DNA from: Lactobacillus sp. ESL0684
Lineage (GTDB): Bacteria; Bacillota; Bacilli; Lactobacillales; Lactobacillaceae
Direction: 5' to 3'
Assembly (NCBI RefSeq): GCF_029392675.1
Contig: NZ_CP113941.1
Coordinates: 1,655,001 to 1,719,000 of the forward strand
Length of the DNA stretch: 64,000 nucleotides
The translations under genes and the position numbers were made by a program. Every line of letters begins with the position of its first letter. Positions within the stretch are counted from its first letter, which is position 1. Below, piece after piece: positions 34,469-42,885 of this stretch. Below the pieces are notes generated by a model. The model had not been told where the DNA came from and did no database searches. It was given only the letters and a program-made list of their open reading frames with translations.

Positions 34469-34506
34469 AAAAAGCGTGTTGCACTTCAATGTGAAACACG
34501 CTTTTT
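34469..34506. terminator. Terminator after the zeta-type pair
   Basis: AAAAAGCGTGTT and AACACGCTTTTT form a strong stem around a CAC..GTG inner pairing. It is symmetrical and can also end transcripts from the convergent ABC operon. Confidence 0.88.
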
Positions 34507-34552
34507 ATGGGTAATAAACTTTTATGCCTGCTGCTTTTTGATAGTTAGCACT

Positions 34553-35320
34553 TTACACCACAAGCATATCCAGCAATTGTGCTTTAGTCAGTGTTCGCTT
34601 AGCCGAGCCACTGATGTTCTCTGCCACTTGACCATCGCGCAGTACTACTAACCGATTGCCATACTTTAGGGCATCTTCTAAGTGGTGCGTAATCATTAGA
34701 CAAGTCAAATGCTGCTGTGTAATTACCCGATTGGTTTCAGCCATTAACTTGACACTGGTCTTGGGATCAAGGGCGGCTGTATGTTCATCAAGCAATAATA
34801 AGTCTGGATGATTCAACGTTGCCATTAAGAAACTCAAAGTTTGCCTTTGCCCACCCGACAAATGTTCCGTTGGCGTATTTAAATGCTCCGTCAGCGAATT
34901 GCCAACTGTAGCAGTCAATTGCTCTAATTGTGACTGGTGAGCAGCTAACCCGCGAGCGTGCAAACCGCGATGCTGCCCACGTTTTAACGCTAATAAAATA
35001 TTTTCTGCCACCGTCATTCTCGGAGCTGTGCCCATCTTAGGATCTTGAAAGACGCGACTGATAAATTTAGTTCTTTTCACTACCGAATCATGATTAATCT
35101 CGCGACCAATATGACGAATTTGACCACTGCTAGGGATAATTGTCCCAGCAATCGTGTTGAATAGTGTTGACTTACCAGCACCATTAGCACCAACTACGGT
35201 AATGAAGTCACCTTGATTAATCTTCAAGTTAAAGTCATGCAGAATCTTGGCTTCAGCTGGCGTATGTTGATTAACTACGGTGGTTACATTTTCCAGTTCT
35301 AGAACAACCTTATTTTCCAT
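34553..35320 (-). CDS. ABC transporter ATP-binding protein, TrpZ type
   Basis: ATPase of an importer similar to the tryptophan/tyrosine TrpXYZ systems. Walker A VVGANGAGKSTLFN, signature HLSGGQRQTLSFL and Walker B LLLLDEHTAALDP are complete; note DEH in place of DEP, common in this subfamily. The gene overlaps the permease gene by 11 bases. The three genes form one operon (binding protein, permease, ATPase). Confidence 0.9.
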   Translation of the reverse strand: MENKVVLELENVTTVVNQHTPAEAKILHDFNLKINQGDFITVVGANGAGKSTLFNTIAGTIIPSSGQIRHIGREINHDSVVKRTKFISRVFQDPKMGTAPRMTVAENILLALKRGQHRGLHARGLAAHQSQLEQLTATVGNSLTEHLNTPTEHLSGGQRQTLSFLMATLNHPDLLLLDEHTAALDPKTSVKLMAETNRVITQQHLTCLMITHHLEDALKYGNRLVVLRDGQVAENISGSAKRTLTKAQLLDMLVV

Positions 35321-36212
35321 TTTGTTTTACCCCTCTGTGCAAAATACCATCTAGCTTCAAATAATGGCGTAAATTCGGTAACATTAAGCAAATTGCTAAA
35401 ATAATTGCTGAAATCAAGTTCAAGTCATTAGTTGAAAAACCTAGTTGTAAGACAATTAATAAGACAAAACGGTAAATAATACTGCCTAAAGTAACCGCAA
35501 TTAAGCGCTGATTAAGGGTCAAATAGCCAAAAGCCACTTCGCCAATAATAATTGAGGCCAAAGCAATCACGATAATCCCAATTCCCATGTTAGCATCAGC
35601 ATAACCATTACTCTGAGCAATTAACGCACCGCTTAAACCAACTAAGCCATTAGAAAGGGTCAATCCTAAAATAGTCATGTTATCCGTATTAATTCCCAGC
35701 GAGCGTGCCATTACCTCATTATCACCAGTGACGATGAAGGCCTGTCCCAAGTCAGTATGTAAAAATAAGGCAACCAAGATAGTGATAATAATAATTGTAA
35801 TGCCACCAATAACTACGGTATCAAAGTAACGCGGCAATTGTTGGAAGAACTTAGCTGAAAAGAGCGTTTTTTGTCCTAATAAAGAAACATTCGAACCACC
35901 CATTACATGTAAGTTAATTGATAAGCAACCGGTCATGACCAAAATTCCGGCAAGTAAAATCGGAATCTTACCTTTGGTATAAAGCAATCCAGTGACTAAA
36001 CCGCCACAAGCTCCACCTAAAAAACCTAGCAAGGTGGCAACTGCTGGACTACATCCCTTAGTAATCGCAGTAACTGTAATTGCTGCTCCTAACGGAAAGG
36101 TTCCTTCAACCGTCATATCAGGAAAATTCAAAATTCGAAAAGTTAGATATAAGGCTAGACCTAGAATTGCCCATAACAATCCCTGACCAATACTCGATGT
36201 AATTAAACTCAT
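35310..36212 (-). CDS. ABC transporter permease, TrpY type
   Basis: Inner-membrane component with about nine hydrophobic segments over 300 residues. The family resembles branched-chain permeases; the motif RILNFPDMTVEGTFPLGAA and ARSLGINTDNMTILGLTLSNGLVGLSGAL are typical. It overlaps both neighbours by a few bases, so production of all three parts is coupled. Confidence 0.9.
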   Translation of the reverse strand: MSLITSSIGQGLLWAILGLALYLTFRILNFPDMTVEGTFPLGAAITVTAITKGCSPAVATLLGFLGGACGGLVTGLLYTKGKIPILLAGILVMTGCLSINLHVMGGSNVSLLGQKTLFSAKFFQQLPRYFDTVVIGGITIIIITILVALFLHTDLGQAFIVTGDNEVMARSLGINTDNMTILGLTLSNGLVGLSGALIAQSNGYADANMGIGIIVIALASIIIGEVAFGYLTLNQRLIAVTLGSIIYRFVLLIVLQLGFSTNDLNLISAIILAICLMLPNLRHYLKLDGILHRGVKQNGK

Positions 36213-37213
36213 TTGATAATCCTCCCTTTCGCTTTAGCTTGGGCCATAATTTTATGTGGAACAGTTAATCCCAACTTGCGAACTTCTTTTTCATTAATGA
36301 TGTAGTGACCCCTTTTAATTTTGCTAACTGGATAAGTAGCAGGATTTTTACCTTGTAAAATTTTTGCAGCCATCTTGCCTGCTACGCGGCCCATCTCACG
36401 TTGACTAATAGCATATGAAGCCACTCCGCCATCTGCAATCATCGTTTCCGCACATGGAAATATCGGAATGTTAGCCTTATTAGCCACATCAGATAATGTC
36501 TTCATCGCCGAAGCCACATTGTTATCGTTAGCCGCATAAACCGCGTCAACCTGCGTTACCATTTGGCTGGCAACCTGTTGGAGATCATTGGTATTAGCAA
36601 TGGTATACATTTTAGGAGTCAATCCAGCCTTTTTAACTACCTTGTAAAATTGTCTAGCACTAGATTGTCCACCATGATCTGACGAAGTATAAATAATGCC
36701 AATCTTCTTAGCATGCGGCAAAATCTGCCGCATCAAAGCTAACTGTTCATTTACTGGATTATCACCAGATGAACCGGTGATGTTAGCACCTGGATGCTGT
36801 TCTGATTCAACCAGACCACTAGTAGCAGGATCCGAAATCCCAGCTAAAATAATGGGGGTATCTTTTTTGGCGCTATTGGCTAGTGACTGTGCTGCTGGAG
36901 TAGCGATGCCCACCAACATTTCGTTCTTATTAGCCAGTTGTTGCGACATCGTTTTCAGATTGCTTTGGTCGCCCTGTGCATTCAGGAATTCAACCTTGAG
37001 ATTCTTTCCTTGGGTATAGCCACCTTCCTTAAGACCATCGATGACTCCTTGATGAATTAAATTTAGCGCTGGGTGGGTAATCATTTGCAAGATTCCTACT
37101 CGTACTACTTTGGGCTTAGCTGCTTCTTGCTGATTATTTTGAGCTGGCGCAATGGCTAAGTCAAAACCTAAAAAAGCCACAATTGCAGCAATCAATGCCA
37201 TCATTCGTTTCAT
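36209..37213 (-). CDS. ABC substrate-binding protein, TrpX type
   Basis: Exported binding protein with a hydrophobic N-terminal signal (MMALIAAIVAFLGFDLA) and no lipobox cysteine, followed by an ABC_sub_bind domain: VRVGILQMITHPALNLIHQGVIDGL, PIILAGISDPATSGLV, VDAVYAANDNNVASAM. The start is ATG 37213 after AAGGAGA; the longer frame lacks a ribosome site. The operon sits behind a leader-peptide attenuator, which suggests amino acid control; tryptophan or another aromatic compound is the family guess. Confidence 0.9.
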   Translation of the reverse strand: MKRMMALIAAIVAFLGFDLAIAPAQNNQQEAAKPKVVRVGILQMITHPALNLIHQGVIDGLKEGGYTQGKNLKVEFLNAQGDQSNLKTMSQQLANKNEMLVGIATPAAQSLANSAKKDTPIILAGISDPATSGLVESEQHPGANITGSSGDNPVNEQLALMRQILPHAKKIGIIYTSSDHGGQSSARQFYKVVKKAGLTPKMYTIANTNDLQQVASQMVTQVDAVYAANDNNVASAMKTLSDVANKANIPIFPCAETMIADGGVASYAISQREMGRVAGKMAAKILQGKNPATYPVSKIKRGHYIINEKEVRKLGLTVPHKIMAQAKAKGRIIK

Positions 37214-37244
37214 TTGTTTCTCCTTGTTTATCTTGAGCAAAATT

Positions 37245-37460
37245 TTCAACAAAAAAGGCAAACCAGCAATTACTCTGGTCTGCCCAAGGGAGAATCAAAG
37301 CCTGCTGCATGTTGTTACCATGCAAGCAAACTTCGTCAATTCAAAAAGTAGTCAGCACGGATACAAACTGTTTGCCAGATCGTATCCGCCACTAACGCGA
37401 TTACGATCAATCATGCTGGCCTTGCCAAGATGCATTTAATAAGTTAAATGAGTTGATCAT
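37245..37460 (-). promoter_or_regulatory. Attenuator leader of the TrpXYZ-type operon
   Basis: On the minus strand a leader peptide is followed by three ordered hairpins: GGATAC-gat-CTG...CAG-ttt-GTATCC, then TTGCATG...CATGCAG, and a terminator GGCAgACCAG/CTGGTtTGCC with a long T-run at about 37248-37290, just before the binding-protein ribosome site. No T-box consensus (GGGTGGNACCGCG) is present, so ribosome stalling on the leader is the likely control. Confidence 0.7.
37407..37460 (-). CDS. Leader peptide of the TrpXYZ-type operon, 17 aa
   Basis: A short frame beginning ATG 37460 after AGAAAGGA and encoding MINSFNLLNASWQGQHD. It has one tryptophan and two adjacent leucines. It stops within the first part of the structured leader, as attenuator peptides do. 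The control amino acid is uncertain. Confidence 0.6.
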   Translation of the reverse strand: MINSFNLLNASWQGQHD

Positions 37461-37479
37461 AATATTTTTCCTTTCTGTA

Positions 37480-37530
37480 ATTAAGTTATTCTTAGTCTAT
37501 CTCATTTTTGCTTAATGTCAAGCGCTATTA
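37480..37530 (-). promoter_or_regulatory. Promoter of the TrpXYZ-type operon
   Basis: On the minus strand, perfect -35 TTGACA is followed 16 bases later by TAGACT as a -10. The start of the leader peptide is about 25 bases further. Confidence 0.65.
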
Positions 37531-37571
37531 TATAATTTATAAATACCATTCGCTAGGAGGTAACTACTGAT

Positions 37572-37811
37572 ATGAAGCAGAATAATCATAAAGATCATAA
37601 TAATTGGGCACACTTCATCAACCGTGAACGTAAACTCAATCGCTTAATGTCTATTATTTTTTTTATTTACGTCAGTTTTTTAATTATGACACTTATTACT
37701 GATTTAGCATTGTTCATGAAGACCATTTTCGTGACGTTTATCATTTTAGTAATCTACTTTATCATTTGCCTAATATTGAATATTTATGACAAGTTCAAGC
37801 AAAAAAACTAA
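37572..37811 (+). CDS. Small two-helix membrane protein, 79 aa
   Basis: Starts at ATG 37572 after AGGAGGT. The product has a polar, histidine-rich N-terminus followed by two adjacent membrane helices (about 27-47 and 50-70) and a short basic tail. No family is recognised. A terminator follows directly. It is transcribed away from the ABC operon. Confidence 0.7.
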   Translation: MKQNNHKDHNNWAHFINRERKLNRLMSIIFFIYVSFLIMTLITDLALFMKTIFVTFIILVIYFIICLILNIYDKFKQKN

Positions 37812-37843
37812 CTTACCACCTTAATCAGTGAAAGTTAGTTTTT
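37803..37843. terminator. Terminator between the membrane protein and mazF
   Basis: AAAACTAACTT/AAGTTAGTTTT stem around an 18-base loop with T-runs in both directions. A nearly identical element ends the amidase gene at 38519-38562. Confidence 0.8.
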
Positions 37844-38185
37844 TTATTCATCGACAGTAAATAGTAACTTGTACAGCTCGATGATTTCAATTAATTCTGC
37901 TTTTGAAACCCGATCGACTATCGAATTTTGCGTAATGCTACGCGCTTGCAAATCAAGTGCAATAGTCTGATCTAACAATACTTTACCATACACATTCTGC
38001 GAACTAGTTAGAGTATGATACATTGGAAAATTACGTTGCGTACTACTAATTGGCGCAACGATTGTCATATTACTAGTGGCTTGCACCAAGTCATGACTGA
38101 GAGCAATTGCTGGACGCCGATTTATCTGCTCGTGACCCTTGCTAGGCTTAAAGTCAACATAAAAAATATCACCTTGTTTTACCAT
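37844..38185 (-). CDS. mazF: MazF/PemK-family type II toxin
   Basis: A 113-residue endoribonuclease toxin: the N-terminus KQGDIFYVDFKPSKGHEQINRRPAIALS has the MazF beta-barrel pattern and the conserved GHEQ..RRPA. The later segment VYGKVLLDQTIALDLQARSI matches the core. It overlaps the antitoxin gene by 7 bases. It cleaves mRNA at short motifs; the specificity is unknown. Confidence 0.9.
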   Translation of the reverse strand: MVKQGDIFYVDFKPSKGHEQINRRPAIALSHDLVQATSNMTIVAPISSTQRNFPMYHTLTSSQNVYGKVLLDQTIALDLQARSITQNSIVDRVSKAELIEIIELYKLLFTVDE

Positions 38186-38442
38186 TCTAGTTCATGCCCT
38201 GATGATGTGCCCCAATCTAATTCTTCTGCTCGTTGCCCATCATCTTGCCAATTAGCAAACAGTTCATGAATATTTTTGGGTTGTTTTTCTTCTGGAGTCA
38301 ACACAATCGAATTATCTTTAAGGGTAATTGTTAGTGATTGATTTTCTTTAAGATGTAATTGTTTAACTATGTTATTAGGTATTCTAGTAGCCTTGGAATT
38401 GCCCCATTGGGCAATCCGGGTTTTTCCAATTATTGCAGTCAT
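38179..38442 (-). CDS. mazE: MazE-type (AbrB/SpoVT fold) antitoxin
   Basis: An 87-residue protein with the N-terminal swapped-hairpin AbrB domain (TRIAQWGNSKATRIPNNIVKQLHL, then LTITLKDNSIVLTP) and a C-terminal acidic toxin-binding tail (LDWGTSSGHELEW). It precedes and overlaps mazF, forming a standard pair. Confidence 0.9.
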   Translation of the reverse strand: MTAIIGKTRIAQWGNSKATRIPNNIVKQLHLKENQSLTITLKDNSIVLTPEEKQPKNIHELFANWQDDGQRAEELDWGTSSGHELEW

Positions 38443-38518
38443 TTTCGTCTCCTACCTTTTACATGAAGTATATCCTATGTAGATACATTAAGCAATCTTT
38501 ATTTACTGCAATTCAAGC

Positions 38519-38562
38519 AAAAAACTAACTTTCTACCTTAACCCGGTGAAAGTTAGTTTTTT
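38519..38562 (-). terminator. Terminator of the amidase gene
   Basis: AAAACTAACTTT/AAAGTTAGTTTT stem directly downstream of the amidase stop; nearly the same sequence as 37803-37843, on the other side of mazEF. The repeated terminators bracket the mazEF pair. Confidence 0.8.
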
Positions 38563-38565
38563 ATA

Positions 38566-39705
38566 TTAGTTAAAATTATCTGCTTTAACAAAATGCGTTG
38601 TACTAATTGGATAGTAATCAGTACCAGCAATGTTAACTTTACCACCGTAAGTCCGTACTTGCTCACCATTCTTTAATACAGAATTATCAGCACGCACACC
38701 TACAGTATCATAAACATAAGCATTATGAGTTAAAGTTCGCACTTTTCCAACAATATTACTTGCGACCACATATTCGTTGTCACCAATTTGAAGGTATTTC
38801 TTACCATTAATCGTCTTGGAATCCCCAACTGTCACCTCAGTCCCAGCTGGTTTTAGTTCCGCGGTAATCCGTTGGCCATTAGCATCATAAGTATAAGCAT
38901 CATGCATCAAGGTTTGCTTACCAGTCGGAGCTTGTGACACTGCAGTAGTCGCAGAATCAGTATCTACAGGCTTAGCATCGTCTGCAGTTGTATCCGGGGC
39001 ATCTTTGCTGGTATCAGTGGCTTGTAAGTTGTAGTAATACTTAATCAATGAGTAGAACTTACTCATTGAATAGCCCCATTTGTCAAAGTAGCCGTCTGGA
39101 TCTGTGTGATCTGTTCCGCCTAAAAAGCGCGAAACAGCATGGTGCGACCAGATAGTTCCCTTACCATCACTAGAAGCATTGTTAGGCTTCAAGTTGTAAC
39201 GATGTAAGATTTTAGCAGCATAAATGGCATCGTTATTGACACTTTTAGCAAATTTATTACGCGTTGATTCCTGACACAGCTCTATCTGGAAGAAACGGTT
39301 GTTGGCATTAGCACCAGCACCCCAAACACCATACTTAGGAGTCATCATTTGGATAACTTGCTTGTGATCAACAAAAGCGTGCACATAAGCATACATGTTC
39401 TTCCACTCACGATTAAAATAAATCGCCTCGTTATAGGCTGAAGCTCCAGGAGTCGCAGTTTCATGAATAACGATTCCTTCTGGCTTACCCTTACGATACT
39501 TAATCTTGTTGCCGCCAGCATAAAATTTATTGTATTTAATGTTCTCAGTTTTCAGTATCTTATATAAGTAGTCAACCCCAACATAGCTATTCTGCTTGGC
39601 AATCGAATTGATGGATGCAGCTTGCACGTTTTGACTTACATTAAAAATAGGCGCAACTAAACCTACTCCGATAGCAATAGTAGTTATTAGTTTCTTTATC
39701 TTCAT
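38566..39705 (-). CDS. Secreted N-acetylmuramoyl-L-alanine amidase with SLAP repeats
   Basis: Signal peptide (1-30), an Amidase_2/PGRP zinc domain (about 42-225) and two SLAP repeats (about 260-379) joined by an aspartate/threonine-rich linker. Zinc ligands are likely H81 in IVIHETATPG and histidines in IWSHHAVSRFLGGTDHTDPDGYF, and FQIELCQ supplies a further active-site residue. It should cut the peptidoglycan amide bond at the cell surface while held by the SLAP end. It neighbours the glucosaminidase gene, also SLAP-anchored. Confidence 0.9.
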   Translation of the reverse strand: MKIKKLITTIAIGVGLVAPIFNVSQNVQAASINSIAKQNSYVGVDYLYKILKTENIKYNKFYAGGNKIKYRKGKPEGIVIHETATPGASAYNEAIYFNREWKNMYAYVHAFVDHKQVIQMMTPKYGVWGAGANANNRFFQIELCQESTRNKFAKSVNNDAIYAAKILHRYNLKPNNASSDGKGTIWSHHAVSRFLGGTDHTDPDGYFDKWGYSMSKFYSLIKYYYNLQATDTSKDAPDTTADDAKPVDTDSATTAVSQAPTGKQTLMHDAYTYDANGQRITAELKPAGTEVTVGDSKTINGKKYLQIGDNEYVVASNIVGKVRTLTHNAYVYDTVGVRADNSVLKNGEQVRTYGGKVNIAGTDYYPISTTHFVKADNFN

Positions 39706-39740
39706 CTAAATTTTCGTTCCTTATCTAAATTACCAGCTCG

Positions 39741-40955
39741 TTAAAAATTACCTTTTTTAATGTATTGATGAATCCCAACTCGGTAGTATTTTTTGCCATA
39801 GATGTTAACTGCTGAACCATAAGTGGCAATTGACTTACCCTTCTTTTCTTTTCGGGCATTATCCTGATTACCGTAATCGTTATAAATATAAGCATTGTGC
39901 TTCAAAATACGCATCGTGCCATCGATATTACCACTGGCAATGTATTGGTCATCGCCGATGCAGTAATACTTCTTGCCATTAATCATCTTAGTACCATAAG
40001 TACCAACGGTTTTACCTTCCGTACCAGATTTTAGTGCCTTCATCCCCTTAACACGTTCGCCCTGTTCATTATAGACATAGGCATTATGCATCAAAGTCTT
40101 GTTAACCTTCTTCTCACCTTTTGGCGCTTGCGAAGCTGGTGGCAAGGCACTACCAGTATTTAGGATCGAATCATTTACCCAACCTTTACCAGAAATGTAC
40201 ATCCGCTTTTTGCCGTTATAAAAGGTAATGGTCTTAGTAACGTTAACACTATCACCTTTATTAACGGAATCAGTTTTTGCAGAAACCGAATGATCAGTTG
40301 GCCAAGCATAAGTAGCTCCCGATTTTTTAACCGTATAAGACTTCTTGGCATTAGAAATCTGTGGATCATACTGCGTTAAGTTAGAAGTAGTGATCCGATT
40401 ATTTAAAATCGTATTGTAATTATTAGCCGTGGCATAAGTTCCAGTCAGAGCCTTAGTAGCTGCTTTATAAGATGAGGCATTCTCTAACCACGCACCCTTA
40501 TAACGCGTTGGTTGCCAAGAAACACCTTTACGCAGCTTTTTACCATTATCGTCAAAAGAAGCCTGATAATTAGGATATTTTCTAAAATTGGCAGTAACGT
40601 AATAGCTCTTGCCATTCTTATCCTCTTCACGAGTCTTGCTGGCATAAACGCCACCAGTCCAACTGTCATCAGCCTTCATCCCAAATAAGTTGTTAGCCTT
40701 AACAGCCAGACCTGATTGACCCCAATCAGATTCAACAATTGCTTGCGCAATCATTACTGATGGATACAAGCCGTACTTTTTTGATACCTTTTGTGCCTGC
40801 TTAGCAGCAGTCTTTAAAAAACTATTCTGTTCGCTAGCACTAGCTGCTGCTACCTTTTCGGTAACAGAAACTCCAGCGATTAAGTTGTTGGTAACCGGTA
40901 CAACAGTGCCTACCAATGCAGCTGCTGCTAACCCAGTGATAAGTTTTCGTTTCAT
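39741..40955 (-). CDS. Secreted glucosaminidase (GH73) with SLAP repeats
   Basis: Signal peptide (1-38), a GH73 domain (about 44-195) with catalytic glutamate E75 in AQAIVESDWGQSGLAVKANNLFGMK, an SH3-like linker domain (about 205-272; KGWVNDSIL end), and two SLAP repeats (about 285-404). It hydrolyses N-acetylglucosaminyl bonds in peptidoglycan during growth or separation. The start follows an AGGAGGAAAT site. It lies 35 bases upstream of the amidase gene in the same direction. Confidence 0.92.
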   Translation of the reverse strand: MKRKLITGLAAAALVGTVVPVTNNLIAGVSVTEKVAAASASEQNSFLKTAAKQAQKVSKKYGLYPSVMIAQAIVESDWGQSGLAVKANNLFGMKADDSWTGGVYASKTREEDKNGKSYYVTANFRKYPNYQASFDDNGKKLRKGVSWQPTRYKGAWLENASSYKAATKALTGTYATANNYNTILNNRITTSNLTQYDPQISNAKKSYTVKKSGATYAWPTDHSVSAKTDSVNKGDSVNVTKTITFYNGKKRMYISGKGWVNDSILNTGSALPPASQAPKGEKKVNKTLMHNAYVYNEQGERVKGMKALKSGTEGKTVGTYGTKMINGKKYYCIGDDQYIASGNIDGTMRILKHNAYIYNDYGNQDNARKEKKGKSIATYGSAVNIYGKKYYRVGIHQYIKKGNF

Positions 40956-41077
40956 GAATTATATTTCCTCCTTATGTGACAACTTTATTGTATCGAGCAT
41001 TGCGCCTCTAGACAATAGCTACCAATTAATTGTAGTCAAAAAGTAATATTGCTCTGATTTTTATTACAAAAAGTAAT

Positions 41078-41563
41078 TTATTTGGTAAGCACTTGACGCA
41101 ATCGATTCAATAATTTTCGTTTAACACGGCTTACCTGCACGCGTGTTCTACCAGTCTGCTTAGCTAAGCTAGTAACCGTTTGTGTTCCTAATAAGTTATC
41201 AAAAAATATTAGTTGTTCTAATTGCGACATACACACTACTTCTCCAGCTAATATCAATTGATTATCCCAATTTGTTAGCTGCACATTTTCCTGACTCACC
41301 AATTCTTCCTGATGTTCACTAATGCGTTGGTCTTTACGTAATAAGTCCAATGTGTGCCACATGATTTTGCGGAAACTGAGTCGGTCAATTTCTTGACGCG
41401 ATTTTGAACTTGTACTTAACATCTGGGCATAAACTAAAATTCCTTCTTGCAATAGGTCATCATAGTTAGTATAGTCCAATCTGACATTGACTGCTTTTAA
41501 TGCGCCCCTAACTAATTTTTGGTTTTCCCATGCAGTGATAAATGCTGCTTTACTAATCTTCAT
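41078..41563 (-). CDS. comX: ComX/SigH-like alternative sigma factor
   Basis: A short sigma-70-like protein of about 161 residues starting at ATG 41563 (MKISKAAF) after AGGAAATG. The region-2-like stretch includes YDDLLQEGILVYAQML and RKIMWHTLDLLRKDQ; the C-terminal region-4-like helix-turn-helix is TVTSLAKQTGRTRVQVSRVKRKLL. This is the layout of the competence sigma factor of lactic acid bacteria. A ComK-like gene, broken, lies just upstream. Function in competence is inferred. Confidence 0.75.
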   Translation of the reverse strand: MKISKAAFITAWENQKLVRGALKAVNVRLDYTNYDDLLQEGILVYAQMLSTSSKSRQEIDRLSFRKIMWHTLDLLRKDQRISEHQEELVSQENVQLTNWDNQLILAGEVVCMSQLEQLIFFDNLLGTQTVTSLAKQTGRTRVQVSRVKRKLLNRLRQVLTK

Positions 41564-41761
41564 TGTGTGACATTTCCTCATTTTCAAGTTTTGTCACAAG
41601 CGCTTGTGCAAATATAGATTAGCAAGGTATATTAAATATCCAAAACCAGCTTTTAGTAAGCGGTATCATATGAAATAAGAGGAATCATGCTGACTATTTA
41701 AACTAACAAAATTTAGTGCCACCTAGCTTAATAGGGCCTACTTACTGGATGAAAAAAGTGC

Positions 41762-41796
41762 AAAAAAAGACTTCGCAAAATTAATTCACGAAGTTT
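41762..41796 (-). terminator. Terminator after the ComK-like pseudogene
   Basis: ACTTCG/CGAAGT stem followed on the minus strand by seven T. It begins about 15 bases beyond the last stop of the ComK-like gene. Confidence 0.75.
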
Positions 41797-41809
41797 ATTC
41801 CACAAAATC

Positions 41810-42652
41810 TCAAAAAAAGGTATCACGTCTTTTACTCAAACCATAAATTGTTTGATGATCTTTAATCACAAAGGTTAATTCGTAATATGCCGCTAATTGC
41901 TGGCCATAACGCAAATGTTGCTTATTGAGCAAATCCGAAGAGAGCTGTTGCAATGACAAATGTTCAAAAGTAGGATGTGGCATAAAGAATGCCTGCTGAT
42001 CAATCATTGAGTCACTTGCGGCAGTTTTAACCTGCCACCCAGATAATTCTTCCAAATATCGTTTACCCAGCTCAAAAATAACGTGGTTATAGTACAAACC
42101 ATCACACACTTTGGTGCCAATATAGCGACTACAGTTGCTAAAGCTAAATGTATAAGCAATTTGATTATATTTCAAAGATTTGAAAATAATTCTCAGTCGA
42201 CCATCTAAGTCAAAGTCACGCATCTGCTGCAAGGCAATCTAATCATTATTGCCAGCAGTATAGGTGTGCATTGAGAAAAAGGCTACTTTTCCTGTCGCAA
42301 TCACGCATTGCGATTGCAACTGCAATTTGCTAGCCAATTCTCTTTGGAATTCAATTCCGCCAAGTAAACATTGCCGACCATATGCAGTAAATAACGCACA
42401 AGTACTGCGTTTGCTAAGGACAATCCCCTGTTTGGCGTCCAAGATTACACTTTTATACTTACCAAGTAATGGTTCTTTTTGAAACTCATATATAGCAATA
42501 GTATCCAAGTTAATTAAATAATCAGCGTTACATACCAGATAAGGATCTAATTGCGGATCTTGCCCGATCTGCGCCTGCAATAGCGCCTTCGACCAATCAT
42601 GATATTTAGGATCTTGTGGTAAATTCCAACTGGTCTGTTTAGTTTGGGGCAA
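41810..42652 (-). pseudogene. ComK-like competence regulator split by an in-frame amber codon
   Basis: Two frames, 42652-42239 and 42232-41810, are in the same phase and are separated only by TAG at 42241-42239. The first half shows INLDTIAIYEFQ and STCALFTAYGRQCLLGG, then KVAFFSMHTYT; the second half begins IALQQMRDFDLDGR. By eye these line up with B. subtilis ComK across FLFPT..CGWISHVHVKEF, with the TAG falling on the tryptophan of GWI, so TGG to TAG is the simplest explanation. The protein would be about 280 residues, longer than B. subtilis ComK (192). Confidence 0.6.
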
Positions 42653-42850
42653 CTGTGTGTCCTCCTTTAATAAGTTTTATAAATCCCATTATACTTTATA
42701 TGTTATCGCTTGCATAGACTTTAGCGTATAATTATTTTATTATTTGATAAATAAAATTTTAGCAACTACTCATAAAGCTAATAATTTTGCTCAAGGCTTA
42801 ATAATGCTCCATGTCAGCTGTTCTCAATTAGATTCTAAAAACCAGTAATC

Positions 42851-42879
42851 AAAAGACACCCCCTCAAGGATGTCTTTTA
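42851..42879 (-). terminator. Terminator after the DinJ/YafQ pair
   Basis: AAAGACA and TGTCTTT pair around an eleven-base loop, with T/A runs. It follows the YafQ-type pseudogene stop. Confidence 0.6.
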
Positions 42880-42885
42880 GTACTT

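Noticed and set aside
37152-37439. Plus-strand open frame over the TrpXYZ leader
   Set aside because: It is a shadow of the minus-strand gene start and attenuator, with no ribosome site.
37240-37480. T-box riboswitch before the TrpXYZ-type operon
   Set aside because: The size and terminator fit, but the conserved GGGTGGNACCGCG core and its stem I partners are not found on the minus strand.
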